Positions 46,637-57,734 of a DNA stretch of 64,000 bases are shown piece by piece. Both the position numbers and the translations under genes were made by a program. Below the pieces are notes generated by a model. That model worked only from the letters and a program-made list of their open reading frames with translations. It was not told the origin of the DNA and searched no databases. Position 1 is the stretch's first letter. Each line of letters begins with the position of its first letter. This DNA comes from Cladorrhinum sp. PSN259 (Eukaryota > Ascomycota > Sordariomycetes > Sordariales > Podosporaceae): assembly GCA_033725935.1 (NCBI GenBank), contig MU867082.1, forward strand, positions 246,949-310,948, read 5' to 3'.

Positions 46637-48945
46637 ATGTCCAACAACGTCCAGGAATCCTGGGAGGACGACCCGGCTGCCCAGGATGACAACCTGGCCC
46701 GTCAGACTCAACAGATGAACCTTGGTAACCAGGGAGCCGGTTTCCGCGCTGGCACTGCTTCTTTCACGCCGGGCGCTGCGTCTTTCACTCCAGGGGCTGC
46801 GAGCTTCACCCCCGGTCAGTCATATGGCGGCGGTGGTTACGCTCCCCAATATGGACAGCAGCAACAATACTACGGTGGCCAGCAGGGCTACTATCCTCAG
46901 TACGGTGGTCAGCAGGGCTACGGACAGCAACAGTACGGTCAACAGCAGGGATATGCGGGAGTCTATGGTCAGGGTCAAGGTCAAAGTCAAAGTCAAGGTC
47001 AAGGCCAAGGCCAAGGCGGCTACAACCAGGGATACGGTCAATGGCAGCAGTATCAACAGCAGCAGCAATACCAGCAGCCCCAACAATCACAGCAGCAACC
47101 ACAGCAACAAGCCCAGAAGCCCACTCCTACTATCGTCAAGCGCCCAGCTCAACAACCCACCGCCGCTGCTGCTTCCTCTCCAGCTGCTCAGGCTGATGCG
47201 CCCAAGCCAGCTCCTGCCGCAAAGGTTCTGAGCATTGGAGGTGACGCTAAGCCCAAGGCCGCCAAGGTCCTCTCGATCGGCGGCGACGGCAACGCGAAGG
47301 TGGAGGCCAAGAAGGAGGTTAAGAAAGAGGAGACCACCAAGAAGGAGGAGGCAAAGAAGGAGGGCACCGTCGCTTCTGCCCAGAAGGTTGCTGCGGCCAA
47401 GGCGGTGGAGAAGACTGATGCAAAGGCTACCGGCAGCGGAAAGTCTTCACCAGCGCCTTCGTCTGGCCGTTCCAGCCCATCGGGGCCAGCGGCTAAGGGT
47501 CCTGTTCGCGATGTTGACGCGGTCGAAAAGGAGCAGGCGGCTGACGTGGACGAAGACACGCTTAAGGAGATCTACGGAAAGGAGCACGTCAACATCATCT
47601 TCATCGGCCACGTCGATGCTGGCAAGAGTACCCTTGGCGGTTCCATCCTGTATGTGACTGGCATGGTTGACCAGAGAACTCTCGACAAGTACAAGAGGGA
47701 AGCGAAGGAAATGGGCCGTGAGACCTGGTATCTTTCATGGGCTCTTGACTTGACTAACGAAGAGAGAGCCAAGGGTAAGACTGTTGAGGTCGGTCGTGGT
47801 TTCTTCGAGACTGAGAAGCGCAAGTACAGCATTCTCGATGCTCCCGGCCACAAGACCTATGTCCCCAACATGATTGGCGGTGCTTCCCAGGCCGACGTTG
47901 GTATCCTCGTCATTTCAGCACGCAAGGGCGAGTATGAGACTGGTTTCGAGAAGGGCGGACAGACCAGAGAGCACGCCATGTTGGCCAAGACTCAGGGTGT
48001 GAACAAGTTGATTGTTGCCATCAACAAGATGGACGACCCCACCGTCAACTGGTCCCACGAGCGTTATATTGAGTGCACGACCAAGCTCCAGCAGTTCTTG
48101 AAGGGTACCGGCTACAACCTCAAGACTGACGTTTTCTTCATGCCTATTGCCGCTCAGCAGACCATTGGTATCAAGGACCGAGTACCCAAGGATCTCGCCC
48201 CTTGGTACGATGGCCCTTCACTGCTCGAGTACCTTGATAACATGAGTGCTCTCGAGCGCAAGGTCAACGCACCATTCATGATGGCCGTTGCCGGCAAGTA
48301 CCGTGATATGGGTACCATGATTGAGGGCAAGATTGAGGCCGGTGTTATCAAGAAGGGCATGAGTGTCGTCATGATGCCCAACAAGCAGACCATCGATATC
48401 TCTGCCGTCTATGGTGAGACTGAAGATGAAGTTCCCATCGCTCAGTGCGGTGACCAGGTCCGGCTCCGTCTCCGTGGCATTGAAGAGGAAGAAATTATGC
48501 CTGGTTTCGTTCTCTGCTCACCCAAGCGTTTGGTCCACAATGTTTCCCAGTTTGAGGCTCAGATCCGTATTCTCGACTTGAAGAGCATCTTGACTGCTGG
48601 TTTCAACTGCGTCTTGCACGTGCATGCCGCTATTGAGGAGGTCACTTTTGCGGCCCTGTTGCATAAGCTGCAGAAAGGCACCAACAGGAAGAGCAAGGTT
48701 CCCCCATCGCATGCCAAGAAGGGTGAGAGCATCATTGCTCGCCTTCAAGTCATCGGGGGTGCTGGATCAGTGTGTGTTGAGAGGTTCGAGGATTACCCCC
48801 AGATGGGTCGTTTCACTCTTCGTGACCAGGTAAGATTGGGTTTTTAGTCTGTTTATTTTCTGCCAATTGCTAACGTGTGTTATAACAGGGCCAAACCATT
48901 GCTATTGGAAAGATTACCAAGCTCATCACCGATGACTCTTCTTAA
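46637..48945 (+). CDS. SUP35: Translation termination factor eRF3 (Sup35)
   Basis: eRF3 is the GTPase that, with eRF1, releases finished peptides at stop codons. Exons 46637-48829 and 48889-48945 (phase 0, branch GCTAAC) give 749 aa. N domain: three ASFTPGA units (46757-46816), then a Q/G/Y-rich prion-like stretch to about residue 165 with GYGQQQYGQQ and GQGQSQSQ repeats. M domain: charged, with two KVLSIGGD copies (about 196 and 210) and long K/E tracts. The GTPase domain starts near residue 314: G1 GHVDAGKST, G3 DAPGH, G4 NKMD. EF-Tu-like domains 2 and 3 follow, and the last exon supplies GQTIAIGKITKLI. Repeated SFTP blocks resemble the F-x-P core of PABP-binding (PAM2) motifs in other eRF3s, an inference. 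Identity is certain. Confidence 0.98.
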
Positions 48946-49584
48946 AGCAGTTTTAAGGAGTATTGATGGATAATGATTGCCTGGGCACTTGAACTCTCCC
49001 ACGCAGTGGAGGAGGAGACTTTGTTCTTAATAAGGCCTACAAGGCTGGGTTTGTGAGAGAGTCCTGTACCACGCCTCGGTGGTTTATGGCAGACCAGATG
49101 CTATTTTTGGGAATATCCTTTTAGGTATCCGAGGCGAAACGGAAGCTTGAGATAGATGATGTTTCTCTTTGGGAATGCGAAAATGAAAGAAGATTATGCT
49201 TTATGATGTTTTGCATGACTGGTACGAAAATGATGAACCAAGGTTTACGCTGTGTGCCTTTTGGGTTTATATGTTGGTTTTTAGTTTTATTCAGAATAAG
49301 TATAGTATGGGTCAGGATCTCACTTATCAACAGGAGTATATTACGAAGCGGATCCTTAATGAGCTGTCCATACTTTACTTTCCCCAAAGCAGACAAGGCG
49401 GTATTTAATGTGTAACCAAGTCTCACCAACAACAACAAACAAAAACACGTAGGCTAAATTGTTGGACACTTTAGATTCTTCCACCAGCAGCATCACCACT
49501 TACGCTGCCACACACACACAGACACCACACAACACCACTATCACACCAAATTTGATTATTTTTTTTTTCCTAAAAAAAAATATA
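48946..49584. other. SUP35 3' region and spacer
   Basis: About 0.64 kb of mostly AT-rich sequence between tandem plus-strand genes, including T and A runs just before the next start. I see no gene. Confidence 0.5.
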
Positions 49585-50181
49585 ATGACACTTCTTTCCA
49601 ATCCCTCATTTCAAATACCACTACTCCTCCACCTCCTAATCGAGATCCCGGCCTCTCTGTCCTTCCTCTTCAACCCGCGCTCACAACTACCCCCCTCCTC
49701 CTCCTCCCCCACTTCGGCGGCATCTTCTTCTCACGATAGAGATGCAATACTCATACTGAGAAACTTTGGCGGACTTTTACTGGCAACCAACCTTCTTGTT
49801 TCGGTCCTTCTCTTCCACCAACACAACTTCAAAGAGGACTCGGAGGGTATTTTTGACGGCAATTTGTCGGGGTGGATTCTTTTGAGCTTGGGGACCTATC
49901 ACTTTTGGCCCTGTTGGCGCGCTTGGGATCGGATCAAGAGGTCGTCGGCAGTTGAGGAAAAACAGCAACAACAACAGCAACAACGACGGGGGAGAACATT
50001 GAAAAAGAAAACTGATGGTAATGATGATTGTAATGATGATGGGGAAAAAAAGAACCAGGACAAAAAGGAACAAAAAGCACTGGGAGGCCCCAAAGTTCAC
50101 CTCGTCGTGCATCTAATCTGCTTGTTTGCTCTCTTGGTGTCAGGTTGGCAGCGGCGGTTGTTGGGTCATATGAAACTGTAA
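49585..50181 (+). CDS. Small four-helix membrane protein of unknown function
   Basis: A 198-aa single-exon frame starting at the ATG 49585. Four hydrophobic segments are visible: residues about 9-29 (IPLLLHLLIEIPASLSFLF), 52-72, 87-107 (LSGWILLSLGTYHF) and 175-193. Between the third and fourth lies a basic/glutamine-rich insert with seven Gln and a DDCNDDGEKKNQDKK stretch, which likely faces the cytosol. The layout (Glu/Pro in helix one, conserved-looking G and H residues) resembles a widespread uncharacterised fungal family, but I cannot name it. The reading frame has normal composition and no internal stop, so it is probably real. Confidence 0.6.
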   Translation: MTLLSNPSFQIPLLLHLLIEIPASLSFLFNPRSQLPPSSSSPTSAASSSHDRDAILILRNFGGLLLATNLLVSVLLFHQHNFKEDSEGIFDGNLSGWILLSLGTYHFWPCWRAWDRIKRSSAVEEKQQQQQQQRRGRTLKKKTDGNDDCNDDGEKKNQDKKEQKALGGPKVHLVVHLICLFALLVSGWQRRLLGHMKL

Positions 50182-51406
50182 TAATCAAACACACACACGA
50201 ATCCCCAAAAAAATGTGGGGTTTTTTTTTTTTTTTTTTTTTTTTTTGGGGGGGGGCCCCAAAAGAGCTGTTGGAATGATTCAACTTCACTTCCTCTCTCT
50301 CAGTATTATCAAACGAACAAGACATTGGAATGTATATAATATATGTATATATCTACTATTTTGAATTATATACACTCACTTTAATGGACACAGCAAACAC
50401 ATCTTTACAAACAAACCTACACACCCAACCCAAAAAAAAAAAAAAAAAAAAAAAAAGGTCACAAACCCATCTGACCGTTATGATCAGATGGGGCAACATA
50501 AAGACAAAGTCAAAAGAATGTGTGCCGAAAAGAGTTGGTGTTGAATTGCTTGCCTCCTCTCCTTAGTGGAAAGGAGGGTAGGGTAGTGTATACGGCTATA
50601 TATTTACGAATAAAGAAAGACTGGTTCCAACAAGGTGGTGATCCACGGTCCACACTGCTAGACTGACACTCCCTTGCCATGAGCCCCCTTTGCCCCGGAA
50701 TGGGCCATTCCACCAAATCAGTACGTGGTGTAAAGAATTAACCTATGCAGATCGGGATATCCAGCATATGTAGAAAGGTATCAGGGATTCATCAACAGAA
50801 GCCAAACATATGTGTAGCAAGGAGCCAGGAATACATCAATAAAAGCGGAATGCGCGTAAAAGGGAACAAGGAGTACATCAGCAGAAGCCTAACAGGCGTA
50901 GAGAAGAGTTGGGAATACATCAACACAGACCAACATACGTAAAAAGGAGTCGGGAATCCATGAACAAAAGTTAAACAGGTGTATAAACAAGTGAAATAGG
51001 CATAGGAAAGTGTAAAGTATGACAACACAAAACAGATATCCGCTTTTATTTTCTTCCATAATAACTACTCAAAACAAAGTTCCTATAATCTCTCTATAAC
51101 ACCCGAGACCAGTATATCAAATACCAGAAGACTTAAAATGCAAAATTACTCCGCTGCTTGTTGAAAATCAAAATAGTCCTTGCTCACCATCATTCCAAAC
51201 ACTTCACTCGCTCCCAGTAGACCCCACCTCCAGCCTCATAATTCGGGAATAAGATCCTCTAGCGCACTATAGCCATCAACGTTCTCACATGGATCCAGAG
51301 AAATAGTTACAGCTGCAAGACTAAGGTTTCTGAGAGGACATCGAAGCAGGGTTAGAGGAGGCAGAAACCCTTCCGGTGGCTGTAGAAGGCTCGGAGAAAA
51401 TGCCCA
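50182..51406. other. Repeat-rich spacer
   Basis: About 1.2 kb. It begins with a T run of about 26 nt flanked by G/C blocks (50203-50263), has a long A run at about 50434-50457, the 42-bp minisatellite (listed separately), and at its right end sequence that continues the degenerate repeats of the following minus-strand gene. Confidence 0.55.
50755..50995. repeat. Diverged 42-bp minisatellite, about 5 copies
   Basis: A motif close to GGAATACATCAA recurs five times; its CAT core sits at about 50790, 50834, 50876, 50918 and 50959, so the period is 41-44 nt. Each unit also shares a GTARAAAGGAG-like start and a RAAGCCNAACA-like middle. The copies differ at many sites. Both strands stay open through much of the array because the period is close to a multiple of three. 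I do not consider it a gene. Confidence 0.8.
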
Positions 51407-52121
51407 CTATCTTATGGGAGATGAAGGCTTATCAGTAGTTGCAGAAGGCTCCTCCGAGTCTGTAGGTCCCGTTGCGTTCTCAAAAGAAACGCCCGCAATC
51501 TCATGGGAAGTTGAAGTGTTGCTAGTAGTTGCAGTAGGCTCCTTAGAGGTAGCAGAATCGCCGGAAGATCTTGGACTAAGCTGTTGAGGGGCATTCCCGT
51601 TGCAGACATATTCAGGTTCGTCATCAGAAGGGGGCGTACGAGGAGCAGCGGGGGCGACACTGAAAAAGATTCCATACAATGTCAGACAAGGTAAACTAAC
51701 ACACCGGGGAAGAGACAAAAAAAGACAAGACATAAAAAACTTACGGCTGATCCTGCGGTACGTCACCACCGCTCTGTATCCACTCCTTAGTCGCTGCCCA
51801 CTGCAAAGGAAGGGCACCTCGAATCAAGTCAAAGCTCCGGTCCATCTCCAAGATCCACGTCTTCTCAACCTCATTGACATATCCCGCCATGTGACAGATT
51901 GCCGAAATGCTCGCTGCCAGATTGACAGTCGACGGCGTAATAAAACCCTCAATGTGGGAATACCAAACTCTCAGCGAGTCAAACGTCAGGGGGCCACCGG
52001 GCCACAAATCCCTGTTGTTGTCATGGTACCCGAGAATTGAGCGAGCCACGAGGAAGTTCAAGGGAAAGTCGCGGCATACTTGGTAAAACGGTTCATTGAT
52101 ATCAACTGGGTGATCGGCCAT
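51407..52121 (-). CDS. Hypothetical protein with degenerate C-terminal repeats
   Basis: Exons 52121-51745 and 51659-51407 (GTAAGT donor, TTTTTCAG acceptor, phase 2) give 209 aa. Residues 1-125 look globular, with Trp, Pro and aliphatic residues (FYQVCRDFPLNFLVARSILG; DLWPGGPLTFDSLRVWYSHI; EKTWILEMDRSFDLIRGALP); the rest is Ser/Thr/Glu/Pro-rich and repetitive (KEPTATT, EEPSATT). No membrane helix or signal peptide. I do not recognise the family. The gene may be longer: past the stop the repeat continues in another frame (see findings), so the present stop may follow a one-base change. Confidence 0.6.
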
Positions 52122-53070
52122 TTTTGGTAGGTTGTGTGTTTAGATGTTGTTGTTGGCTAAGTTTCAATGTCTGAACGTGTCTCAAAAAAAAAAACCAAAA
52201 AAAACAAACAATGGAGCAAAGAGAGAAAAATTCTGATTGTGAAATCCTGTTGTTGTTGTTGTTGATGATGTGAAGATGAAGAGAAGAAGAGGAAGAGAGA
52301 AGAAGAGGAAGAGAGAAGAAGAGGAAGAGAGAAGAAGAGCGGAAATCAAAGTTATTTGGAGGAAGTTTGAGAGTGAACCCGAACCACCATTCGTGCCTTC
52401 CTTACTTCCCTTGCAGCTTGGACTCATGACAAGATGTGTTATCCGATGACATCCATGGGTAAGCAGGCACCTTCTCCAATACCTATCCTCAGGAAGCCGC
52501 GCCTTCTCATCTACCTGACTCAAGCCCCTCAGATCACCAAGGAAAAGTCCAAAAATCCAACTGCAAGTCCTGCAACTGCTCTGTCCATCATCCTCAAATG
52601 CAGCTTCTCCATTATCAAAACTCGTCGTCGATAAGATATTCCGACTTGCAATGTCTTTCTACCTTGAGCCCACTTCGAAACTTCCAAGGCAAGACTTCCA
52701 GGTTCTCCTACCTTATCTTGATATTTCATTAGTCAATTATAAAACGTAAGATCACAAGTAAACTCCATCCGCGGTGTACCTACCTAGTGATGCTCTACAA
52801 AGAAACATATGCATAGAACAACTCCAGACCGGCTGACCACTCAAGATATTACTGAAATTCCCATTTTCTATTTGTTTTTCTTGACTTTTCCGACTTTTCT
52901 AGTCTATCTATCTTCATCCCCCCCTTATTCTCCTTTTTCCTTTTTCCTTTTTTCTCGTTCACCGTTGATGAAACACTATACTTGATAACTTTGCTTCGCT
53001 TCTTCCTCTTCCGTCTCCGCTACTGAAATCCCATGCTCCCCCCCCCCCCCCCCCCTCATTCTTCACCCCT
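52122..53070. other. Spacer with purine repeat
   Basis: About 0.95 kb holding the promoter of the orphan gene, a GA-rich repeat at 52279-52339, a C run at about 53038-53055 and the 3' region of PAN2. No gene seen. Confidence 0.5.
52279..52339. repeat. 16-bp purine-only tandem repeat
   Basis: GAGAGAAGAAGAGGAA and close variants recur about four times in the presumed leader of the minus-strand orphan gene, where the transcript would read CT-rich. Confidence 0.85.
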
Positions 53071-56000
53071 TCACCCCCTAGGCAAAGGCGACCCATTAGG
53101 CGCAGCCCTCGACCCCAAACCCGTAGCTGGCGCAGTTCCAGTTCCCGTAGTAGCAGTAGCAGGGGGATACTCCCTAACAGGCGTAGTCGGTACCCCTGAA
53201 TGAAAAGCAACAGCGGGAGTCCCAGCACCGACACCCAACCCCAAACCCATTCCACCCATCCCCTCGACCAGCATCGTAGTAGGAGTCCCGATCCTAACCG
53301 GAGTACTAATAGCCTGCACGATTGCTGCAGAAGAAGCAGCACCAGCAGCACCAGCAGCACCGGGTACGCCCCCCACACCATCATCCTCCCTACTGGCCTT
53401 AAACTGCCGCTTCCTCCCCTCATTATAAATCCTCACGAGCTCCCCGTTCAATATCCCCGCATCCTCCCATTCCTCCCACTTCCTGTAAAGCTTCAAGCTC
53501 ATTCTGGCGTCCTCAATACTATCGTGGCCCTTTCCACCCTTTTGGATCTTGATACCAAAGACGATATCAGCCAACAGTGCAAGGCCCAACCACCTCAACC
53601 TCTCCTTCAGATGGAAAAGAACAGACGTATCAATGACCTGACCCTTGGGAACGTGGATATTAATAACCCTGAAATCAGCCCTGAGCCCGTGCCCCAAGAA
53701 CTTGCATCCCAGATTCAGTAGAACCCATAGTCGCTTGTAAGCAACCTTGAGCGGAACGAGCGATCGTGCTTTCCCGCAAGTCCTAGGATCCAAATCCTCA
53801 GGCCTGATGCCAGAGAAGGGCGTCAAATAATCGACCACTTCCTCCCGAATATTGATCCAATCATCCACAAACGCCTCGCCTTCCCTCTCGCCGCCGGCCC
53901 TTACCAAAGAAACTCTTCCCAGCGCAAGCCAAGCCGGCCTTATCGTTTCCTTCTCTCCCTGGGAAGTTACCAACAGCTCCTCCTGCTTCAGAGAAACATA
54001 CTCGGTATCAATGGCGAAAACCGTCCCGGGACCAGGCCCTTCCGTCTCTGGATCCAAGATCTCATAACTCTTTTCCTTTTCCCCTCCGCCACCATTACCA
54101 CCGCCGCCCGAGTGATACCTCGAGAAGTCCTTATAAAGGATACTGGTATCCAACCCCTTCCTCCAACTATCATCCTGGCCCCTCCCGCACCCCTTCTTAA
54201 CCTGATACATAATAACGCTCGGCATCTTCCAATCGGCATTAAATCTCAACGCCTCCTCCGTAGCGATCCGTCTAACCGCAAAGTCATTAAACAAATGCCA
54301 CCTTGCCTCTTCCGCGCTGGACTCGGAATGAGCAACATTGACAATGCCCACCAAATGAGGTCTACCGGGCGGTTTATGCTCAATATTAACCACCATCCCA
54401 ATCAAGCTGTAAACAGTGATATTATGAGCTCCCCTCATCAAGTGAGTCCTGAGGTCGTCCCCTTCAAAGCAGAAGAACTGTCCGTCCTTGACAATGACCC
54501 CAATCTCCTCCGGCAGGAAATTGGGAGTCTCCCACAACTTCCGATGCTCGGCAGACATGATCGAAGTGTTAATCGTCAGTACGGCGGGAATATTATGTAT
54601 CGTTTTCCTGAGTGCCAAATTTTGGTATCGGCGACACCTAGCGCACCATCCCTTCCCTGTATTGTCTCTCTCAACTCCCATCTTGAGTATCTGAGAGAAA
54701 GTAGTCTTTGGCCCCTTGTTGTTGCTATTGCTCCCCTGACCTCGAAGAGGAACAGGACCCGACGGCTGTGACGCTGATGATTTCTGGGCAGGATATATCA
54801 AATCATTAATCTGCACCGCACCAAACCTGGTCGTATCGGTCCGACAGTTCAGACACGTAATATTACTCGTCACTTCCGTACTAAGGACCTTTTGCACCAG
54901 CTCATCCAGGTTCGCCGGACTCTGCAGCTTAAACAGCTCCTCCTCCAACCTGGTGGAAATCGGCCGTGTTGATCTGTAATCCTGCCCCACCCTGTCCATC
55001 AACAGTCTTGCGAGCCCTTGAATCAAGACATTTGGAACCTGGGGCTGGATTTGTCTCGACTGTCCAGACATCGACCGCGGACGATCATCCGGCTCGACGA
55101 GCGACAGCTTCTGAGCTCCATCATCCGCCGCAATCGCCCTGAACATGTTGGTCGCATGGACCGCAACGCCCTCGGCCTTTTGCAGCATGTCGAAAACAAA
55201 ACCCATCTCGCACAGCAAGCACAGCTCAGCCTGGCAAGCTGTAGCCGTATGCTGGAGTGCCATGTTCCTGAGCAGGGGAGTATAATGCATGAGCTGCAAA
55301 AGCGCATTGGCGTACGAATTAGGTATCTGGTTCTGCAAACCCGAGTAGTTCGTCTTGTTGTAGTAACCGAAATCAAAGTCATCGACACCAAACTTGCTGT
55401 ACATGATCTCGAGTAATGAATACATTGGCGGTGGCTTATCCTCGAGACTAGGAAGCTTATGAGGGCTCGACGAATCCAAAGAACCACCCGAAACCGAATC
55501 ATAACCACCATCCTCGGCATGACCCTGCCCTGGAGCCATAACTGATTCCCTAGCCTTCTCGCTCAGAAACTTGGGCCTTGTAGTGCTGGGAGTTTTGCTG
55601 CGGCTATCTTCAATGTAGTTTCGTCTCAGCTTCTTGGAATTCTGCCCATAATAACCCCAATCTCTCTGGACAAGCGTAGCGAGGTACGACGTGTCGAAGC
55701 TCATCGGTGGAGCGCTCATATCGGATATGATATCAACAGGCCAAGCAGAGAAAAGAGTATCCCTGTAAAAGGGCATCCCGATCAGACTCAGGGGCTTGTC
55801 AGGAGACCAGTCAATAGGCGGAGGTGGTTCCTCAGGGTCAGGAAGAGCTAACGGGGGAGCCATATCGGTAAAGTGGATAGTATCGTTCGGTGAACCCCAG
55901 AGGTGGATGGCGCTGTCGTCGGCAATGGCCAGGGCTCTAGCTGATGGGGCGACATCGAACAGGGCGATATAACTAGTAATGTTGGCGTATCTGACGTTGC

Positions 56001-57079
56001 TCGTGGTCGGGTTCATAATATCAACAACGTGCATCTGCCCGTGCTGACTAGTCACGATGGTCGTCGTCAACATCCTTGGATGCACCCTCACGTAGGCAGC
56101 CAACGGCGGGAAGGGTATCGGCTTCATCGACGCCATGTTCCTGAGATCATAGACGTTGACGTACGAATCCAACGTCACCGAAGCGGACTGATGCTTGTTG
56201 TGCCCACCACAAGTAACGATGAAGTCCCCCTTAGCATCCATGTCGTTGATGCATGTGGCGTGTGCCTGCCAGCCACGAACGACCTTGAACGAAACAGGAT
56301 CCAACAGGTTGACGCACCCCTTGTTCGTCGCAGCGCAGATATTGTTCCTGCTCTTCTTCATGATGCTGTAGTAATGCTCGGTCTGCAGCTGCTTGACAAT
56401 CTCGCCCTTGTTCACGTCAATCACAAACATGGTGCTCTGCCAACCCGCAACGATGATTTCGGACGCTCCCTTAGACGTGAAGCTCATGCATCGCAGGTCC
56501 TTCATGTCCTCGTGCTGAATGTTCCACATGGCAGGCCCCTTCCTCATTGCCATGTGCACGCATTTGCTCCCGAGCGCGATGACGCCCTTGTCGTGGAAGA
56601 GGAACTGTCGGACGGCGCCATCGGACGGATTGGTCTGGATCTTGAATGCGGTATATCTCTGAAGCTCCCTGGTGTAGAACGAGACCACGCGGCCTCGGTG
56701 GTCGCCGGCCCATAGCAGCTCGGCGCATGTGTCAAATGCGAGAGCGCTGGCAGGTAGCGGGTATTCGACTTGGAGGGGGTTGGTGTTTGCAGGCAGCGGT
56801 GCCGGGAATGCGATGCGGCTAACCTGTGCAACACAAGATCATTGTCAGTGGACGGAGGGTTGGCCACGGGATACGATGCAATGCTGGTGAGTGTACAATG
56901 GGGTAGAGAGAGTAGGGTCGGTAGGTATATCTCTAAAGGCGGGGCACACGGAGGGGAGAGAGAGACGCGCGACCACCACAGGACCACCCATCTCCAAACA
57001 ACCACGTAAAAGCTTATTTTTACGAGATAAGAATAAATCAATGATAAATTGCACGCACCTCGTCCCAGTCTGGATCCAT
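53071..57079 (-). CDS. PAN2: PAN2 poly(A)-specific ribonuclease subunit
   Basis: PAN2 is the catalytic subunit of the PAN2-PAN3 deadenylase, which trims poly(A) tails bound by PABP in the cytoplasm. Exon 1 (57079-57059) encodes only MDPDWDE; after a 235-nt intron exon 2 (56823-53071) runs without interruption, 1257 aa in all. Domains: WD40 propeller (about 20-340), a linker, an inactive ubiquitin-hydrolase-like domain starting at YSGLQNQIPNSYANALLQLMHY, and the DEDDh exonuclease with DTE near 943 (FAIDTEYVSL), Asp in GHGLRADFRVIN, and HDSIEDA near 1100. All five catalytic residues are visible. The last 120 or so residues are an A/G/T/P-rich tail beyond the family core. The start MDPDWDE and the splice phases fit fungal PAN2 proteins. 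Confidence 0.97.
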
Positions 57080-57734
57080 TGCCAGGTCTCCAAATCACAT
57101 TTTCGACCCGAAGGATTCGAGGGGTTTTTGTTGGTTTGGTTAGACGTTGTTTACAAAAGACAGCTAGAATGAAATCCAAAATCTATTGATACGGGGATGG
57201 ATTGCATGTCAACCACAGCATTTCCCCACACTTGTCGCAGCGCGGGATCCTGGAAAAGGCAGGGTTCTCTTTCTTGTCCACGGCTCTGGCACCGGAACGG
57301 CGCTGCCGAAGATTAGCCAGAGGATAGCATAGTATACATACATAGTACGTACTGGTCGTGCACGGCCCCTCTCCATCCCTTAACACTGACAGATTCTCCA
57401 CAAATTCTCCCCGACAGCAGACCAAAAAAGTCAATTGCAGAAAAGACTATCAAGGTTCTCGACAACTCAGCTATGTACCGCCTTGTATTACAAGGTTTCA
57501 TGATTGTGTATACTAAACAAACAGCAGCCAACAGAACAAGCCCCCAACTATCCGCCAGTTCCATCAGAGGGAGCCAAAACAATGATAATAACCAAAGAAA
57601 TCCTCATGAGAGAGCCGTGCCGATAAGATAACGCCAATGAGTGTGTGAGAGAGAGAGACCCAGTCTGAAAAAAAAAAATGAGAAGCAGTCTTGATGCAAC
57701 TGAGGATGTTAACAACACCGGCGGGATCTACCGT
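57080..57734. other. Short spacer between tandem minus genes
   Basis: About 0.65 kb with the PAN2 promoter and the 3' UTR of the carrier gene. Nothing else was recognised. Confidence 0.5.
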
